The translations under genes were made by a program, and so were the position numbers. The notes beneath the pieces were generated by a model. It was given only the letters and a program-made list of their open reading frames with translations. It was not told where the DNA came from and made no database searches. Positions 13,562-16,263 of a stretch of DNA of 16,263 nucleotides are shown one piece after another. The stretch lies in the NCBI GenBank assembly GCA_028288905.1, contig JAQGHJ010000011.1, forward strand, positions 1-16,263, written 5' to 3'. The stretch's first letter is position 1. The number at the start of each line of letters is the position of its first letter. This DNA comes from Phycisphaerales bacterium. GTDB taxonomy: Bacteria > Planctomycetota > Phycisphaerae > Tepidisphaerales > Tepidisphaeraceae.

Positions 13562-14341
13562 CTAGGCCCACACCTTCCACGGTGCCTTCCCCTGCTTCCA
13601 CATGTCGTCGAGCACCTTCTTGTCCCGCAGCGTGTCCATCGGCTGCCAGAACCCAGCGTGCTTGAACGCCGACAGTTGCCCCTCGTCCGCCAGCCGTTCG
13701 AGCGGCTCCCGCTCCCAACTCGTCGCGTCACCGTCGATGTAGTCGATGACCTTAGGCTCTAGTACGAAGAAACCGCCGTTCACCCACGCCCCGTCGCCCA
13801 TCGGCTTCTCGCGGAAGCTGTGCACCCGGGTGTCGTCGCCCTCCAGGGCCATTGCCCCGAACCGCCCGGGCGGGCGCGTGGCGGTCAGCGTGGCCAGCCC
13901 GCCGTGCCCTTCGTGGAACGCGAGCAGGTCGGTGATGTTCACGTCCGCCACCCCGTCGCCGTACGTGAAGCAGAACGTGCCGTGCCCTTCGAGGTGGTGC
14001 CGCACCCGCTTGAGCCGGCCGCCGGTCATCGTGTCCTCGCCGGTGTCGACGAGCGTGACCCGCCACGGCTCGCCGCGGGCGGCGTGGATCTCCATCTTGT
14101 GGTTGGCGATGTCGAACGTCACGTCCGCGTGGTGCAAGGCGTAGTTTGCGAAGTACTCCTTGATGACGTACCCGCGGTACCCGCAGCAGATCACGAAGTC
14201 GGTCACGCCGTGGGCGGCATACAACTTCATGATGTGCCAGAGGATCGGCCGACCGCCGACCTCCACCATCGGCTTCGGGCGGACGTCCGTCTCCTCGCTG
14301 ATCCGCGTGCCCAGACCGCCAGCCAAGATCACAAGCTTCAT
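13562..14341 (-). CDS. rfbF: Glucose-1-phosphate cytidylyltransferase
   Basis: A 259-residue enzyme making CDP-glucose from CTP and glucose-1-phosphate, the first committed step to CDP-linked deoxy sugars. Length matches the Salmonella enzyme (257). Visible motifs: [13 protein letters not shown] (6-18) for nucleotide binding, [13 protein letters not shown] (21-33) with Lys23, [10 protein letters not shown] (127-136) with the metal-binding Asp129, SFREKP (175-180) with Lys179, [10 protein letters not shown] (187-196) and [11 protein letters not shown] (231-241). These are diagnostic for RfbF rather than for RmlA or GalU. I chose the ATG at 14341, twelve codons inside the longest frame, because it places the nucleotide-binding loop at the family position. 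It is the first gene of the minus-strand glycan set and is divergent from the glycosyltransferase-like gene across a 471-bp gap. Confidence 0.93.
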   Translation of the reverse strand: MKLVILAGGLGTRISEETDVRPKPMVEVGGRPILWHIMKLYAAHGVTDFVICCGYRGYVIKEYFANYALHHADVTFDIANHKMEIHAARGEPWRVTLVDTGEDTMTGGRLKRVRHHLEGHGTFCFTYGDGVADVNITDLLAFHEGHGGLATLTATRPPGRFGAMALEGDDTRVHSFREKPMGDGAWVNGGFFVLEPKVIDYIDGDATSWEREPLERLADEGQLSAFKHAGFWQPMDTLRDKKVLDDMWKQGKAPWKVWA

Positions 14342-14368
14342 CGTGCGGCGTCCCCGTTCGGCGGTGGC

Positions 14369-14431
14369 GCCTCGCATTGCATCATTGCTCCCGCAGCACT
14401 CAAGCGGGTCCGTAGGCAGACAATGCGAGGC
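14369..14431. repeat. Inverted repeat GCCTCGCATTG upstream of rfbF
   Basis: GCCTCGCATTG (14369-14379) is the exact reverse complement of CAATGCGAGGC (14421-14431), with a 41-nt spacer. It begins 28 bases upstream of the rfbF start, so the 5' leader of the glycan transcript could fold into it, or the two arms could be paired protein-binding sites. Confidence 0.6.
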
Positions 14432-14652
14432 AGGTTGAGCCGGGAGACTACTCGACGCCTGTTAAGATGTCTTGCTATTTTTTGCCCGCCACGCCGTTAT
14501 GGGATAAACCTTGGCACACGGTCCGCCGTCACGTGAGTTTCCGTCGGTGACTGCTATCGGACGTCTGCCTACCCACCGAGTATGACGTTCGTCCTGCTGG
14601 CTACGACGTTTCTTCTTCGCGACTGCAGCGCGGGTCAGTATGGTGCGGGTGT

Positions 14653-14675
14653 GGCCTGAACCACGGTTCACGGCC
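14653..14675. promoter_or_regulatory. Palindromic site (possible operator)
   Basis: TGAACC (14657-14662) and GGTTCA (14665-14670) flank a 2-nt centre, and outer GGCC (14653-14656) and GGCC (14672-14675) extend the symmetry with a one-base offset. The tiny centre suits a dimeric regulator's DNA site better than an RNA hairpin. It is about 140 bp upstream of the glycosyltransferase-like gene. The regulator is unknown. Confidence 0.35.
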
Positions 14676-14812
14676 TGGATCGGGTCAAGGGGACCCAGGG
14701 TGGGGCTTCCCATACGTGCGTTCGTGTGATCAACGCTGTCCCGCAGAGTTGATGGCGGCGGCGGGTGTGTGTTCGAACGGGTGGCCCTTCCTGTGATCGG
14801 GGGCGTTTTGAC

Positions 14813-15826
14813 ATGAAGACTTGGGCAGTGGTACTGGCGTGCGGCCCGACGGACGCTGAGATCGAGCGCGTCGCCGACGTGCTCGAAAGCGTCTTCCATT
14901 ACGAGCCGGGCACACGGTGGGTGGCCGTCATCGACAGCGGGGAGGAGGACCGCAACCTTGCCGCCCGATTCGCCAAGTCGCCGGGCACCACGCTGGTAGG
15001 CATCCGTAACCCGAAGCCCGGCCGCGCGAACGGCCAGTGGGGCGGGCTGTGCGTCGGCGTGTTAGCCGCCTACCAGTGGGTGGTGCGGCACACGGACGCC
15101 CGGTTCGTCATCAAGTACGACAGCGACGCGCTGACGATCAACCCGTTCGCCGCCCCGATGTTCCAGGCGCTGGCCGACAACCCGTTGTCCGGGGTGTTCG
15201 GGTCGTACCTGCGAGATTGCAACGGGTACACCCGCGACTACCGCGGGATGGCCGGCCTGATGAAGCGGCTGCACCGGCTGGCCCTGACCGAGTACCAGCC
15301 GAACCGGTTCGGCCGGCGGTTTCCCCTGGCCCTGTTCGGCCGGCCGAAGACGATCCGCGACCAGATCGCCCGGGCGTTGGCGAACGGGTACCACTTCGGC
15401 GAGCACGTCCAGGGCGGGGCGTACGGGGTGAGCCGGGAGCTGCTGAACCGGATGGAGCGGTGGGGCTACTTCGACCAGCGACTGATCTGGGCCGACACCG
15501 AGATGAGCGAGGACGTTATGATCGGCATGTACGCCCTAGCCGTCGGCCTCGGCCTTGCCGGGTTGGCCGCCACCGGCGAGGTGTTCGGCGTGAAGCACGT
15601 CGGGTTGCCCGACACGGTCGAACGGCTGGTCGAGCGCGGGTACAGCGTCATCCACAGCCTCAAGAACGACCCGCGCCTGAGCGAGGCCGAAATCCGGGCG
15701 TTCTTTAAGGCCCGCCGGCAGGCGGACCTGTCGGCCGCCCCGCCGCTGCGGCTGACGCCGGCCGTGTCTGTCGCCCCAGCCGCCGTCCCGAGCGGGGAAG
15801 CCGGCAGGGCGTCGCCGGGGGCCTGA
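14813..15826 (+). CDS. Glycosyltransferase-like protein (GT-A fold, DxD motif)
   Basis: A 337-residue protein with features of a GT-A glycosyltransferase. The N-terminal part alternates strands and helices (WAVVLACGPTDAEIERVADV, 4-23). A DxD-type motif lies in FVIKYDSDALTINPF (98-112), with Asp103 and Asp105 the likely metal/nucleotide-sugar ligands. A later acidic motif, WADTEMSEDVMIGMYALAVG (226-245), resembles the ED catalytic-base region of family 2-like enzymes. The last 35 residues or so are Pro/Ala-rich and probably disordered. There is no signal peptide or clear membrane segment. I chose the ATG at 14813, preceded by a GGGGGC stretch about 8-13 bases upstream; the frame is open a further 16 codons with no family character. 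Divergent orientation from rfbF suggests it transfers the sugar made by that cluster (inference). I do not recognise a precise family. Confidence 0.7.
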   Translation: MKTWAVVLACGPTDAEIERVADVLESVFHYEPGTRWVAVIDSGEEDRNLAARFAKSPGTTLVGIRNPKPGRANGQWGGLCVGVLAAYQWVVRHTDARFVIKYDSDALTINPFAAPMFQALADNPLSGVFGSYLRDCNGYTRDYRGMAGLMKRLHRLALTEYQPNRFGRRFPLALFGRPKTIRDQIARALANGYHFGEHVQGGAYGVSRELLNRMERWGYFDQRLIWADTEMSEDVMIGMYALAVGLGLAGLAATGEVFGVKHVGLPDTVERLVERGYSVIHSLKNDPRLSEAEIRAFFKARRQADLSAAPPLRLTPAVSVAPAAVPSGEAGRASPGA

Positions 15827-15882
15827 CGTTGCCGATCGACTGCCGAAGGGACAGGGGCGGAAGCGGGAGTCGGACGTTTTGA

Positions 15883-15906
15883 AGGACAAGCAAGAATGCC
15901 TGTCCT
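15883..15906. repeat. Short hairpin repeat between convergent genes
   Basis: AGGACAAGC (15883-15891) pairs with GCCTGTCCT (15898-15906), eight of nine positions, across an AAGAAT loop. It lies between the convergent stops of the glycosyltransferase-like gene and the oxidoreductase fragment and could terminate either. The unit resembles short dispersed planctomycete repeats, from memory only. Confidence 0.5.
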
Positions 15907-15966
15907 CCGGCCGCCCCGCCCGAAGACCGTCGGCGGTGCGGCCGATGTCACCTGCCGGCAGGCAGC

Positions 15967-16263
15967 TCACGTCGCCGCCAACACCGCACCGCCGCCGACG
16001 CCCACCCTGTCCCCCGCCGTCACCCCGACGTCCACGGCCGGCCTCACCTTCGCCAGCCGCAGGCAGTGGTCGATCCACAGCTTCGTCAGCTTCTCCTGAG
16101 CCCCGTTCTGCGACAGCCGGCTCCGCAGGTTGTCGAAGCGGACGTGGTCCAGCGGCTGGTCCTGGTTCGAGCAGCTGAACACGGTCGTTTCCTTGCCCGT
16201 GGCCGGGTCCCGGTGGACCTGAAGGCACTGGGCGCAGATCTCCTTCATCATGCACTGCATCGG
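15967..16263 (-). CDS. C-terminal end of a large FAD/NAD(P)-dependent oxidoreductase (partial)
   Basis: Only the last 98 or so codons are in the window; the frame is open through the right edge, so the ATG at 16260 is probably internal. The segment contains QCMMKEICAQCLQVHRD, with three Cys in a CxxxxxCxxC spacing, a fourth Cys in TTVFSCSNQDQPLD, and then VRFDNLRSRLSQNGAQEKLT. From memory this matches the C-terminal ends of large fused oxidoreductases that join a GltD/pyridine-nucleotide-disulfide-type module to a PyrK-like or sulfide-dehydrogenase-like reductase module. The four Cys would suit a [2Fe-2S] cluster that relays electrons between flavin and partner (inference). It is convergent with the glycosyltransferase-like gene and probably unrelated to the glycan cluster. 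Family assignment is moderate because most of the protein lies outside. Confidence 0.6.
   Translation of the reverse strand, partial: PMQCMMKEICAQCLQVHRDPATGKETTVFSCSNQDQPLDHVRFDNLRSRLSQNGAQEKLTKLWIDHCLRLAKVRPAVDVGVTAGDRVGVGGGAVLAAT

Larger units (their letters stand above)
14342..14812. other. Divergent intergenic region between rfbF and the glycosyltransferase gene
   Basis: This 471-bp gap is the longest in the window. It looks less GC-rich in its middle, with a T-run at 14478-14483. I see no convincing gene: the 145-codon minus-strand frame over 14462-14899 matches no family I know and overlaps the glycosyltransferase start. The gap holds an 11-bp inverted repeat (14369-14379 with 14421-14431), a compact palindrome (14653-14675) and a small dyad GGGTC/GACCC (14682-14686 with 14692-14696). 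It must contain the promoters for both flanking genes, but planctomycete promoter consensus is too loose for me to place them. Confidence 0.6.

Noticed and set aside
14472..14508. Sigma-70-like promoter (TTGCTA or TTGCCC with TTATGG or GATAAA)
   Set aside because: Spacings of 19 and 15 bases with poor matches; not enough to call a promoter in a planctomycete.
14462..14899. 145-codon minus-strand frame in the rfbF-glycosyltransferase gap
   Set aside because: No family resemblance, low-complexity composition and overlap with the glycosyltransferase start; more likely chance.
1..16263. CRISPR array, tRNA or rRNA genes
   Set aside because: No regularly spaced direct repeats and no recognisable tRNA or rRNA segments were found on reading; short tRNA-like folds could still escape by eye.

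Overview
This window looks like a chromosomal stretch of a GC-rich planctomycete, most likely of the Gemmataceae. The evidence is protein families typical of that phylum: a DUF1501 protein, a Pirellula/Verrucomicrobium-type (PVC) heme-binding protein with propeller and HEAT-like regions, and a secreted-type sugar dehydrogenase with an N-terminal LEGRTLF motif resembling the planctomycete LEPR-XLL signal. Weak or absent Shine-Dalgarno sites and dyad-rich intergenic gaps also fit. No rRNA, tRNA, CRISPR array, transposase or prophage gene was seen.

Left part (1-5.6 kb): a DUF1501 protein probably cut at its N-terminus by the window edge; a convergent orphan nucleotidyltransferase-fold protein; a large exported c-type cytochrome of the PVC type; and a convergent DUF4385 protein. 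Middle (5.8-9.9 kb, minus strand): a 901-residue PQQ-type glucose/sorbosone dehydrogenase carrying Ig-like, cadherin/PKD-like and CARDB-like modules, downstream of an L-2-hydroxyglutarate oxidase (lhgO).

Right part (10.1-14.3 kb, minus strand): a nucleotide-sugar gene set in the order rfbF (glucose-1-phosphate cytidylyltransferase), an extended SDR epimerase/reductase, an RmlC-type 3,5-epimerase and a Rossmann oxidoreductase with a C-terminal SAF domain. A glycosyltransferase-like gene is transcribed divergently from rfbF. Together they suggest synthesis and transfer of a CDP-activated, probably deoxy or otherwise modified sugar for a surface glycan. The CDP-glucose 4,6-dehydratase (RfbG) expected between RfbF and the RmlC homologue is not in the window. 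At the right edge lies the C-terminal end of a large FAD/NAD-dependent oxidoreductase.

The most striking non-coding pattern is that almost every intergenic gap holds its own dyad element. The arms reach a perfect 35 bp (4936-4970 with 4995-5029). Several elements are two REP-like monomers facing each other, and most families differ from gap to gap. No RAYT (REP-associated tyrosine transposase) gene is present here, so any mobilisation would have to be in trans.
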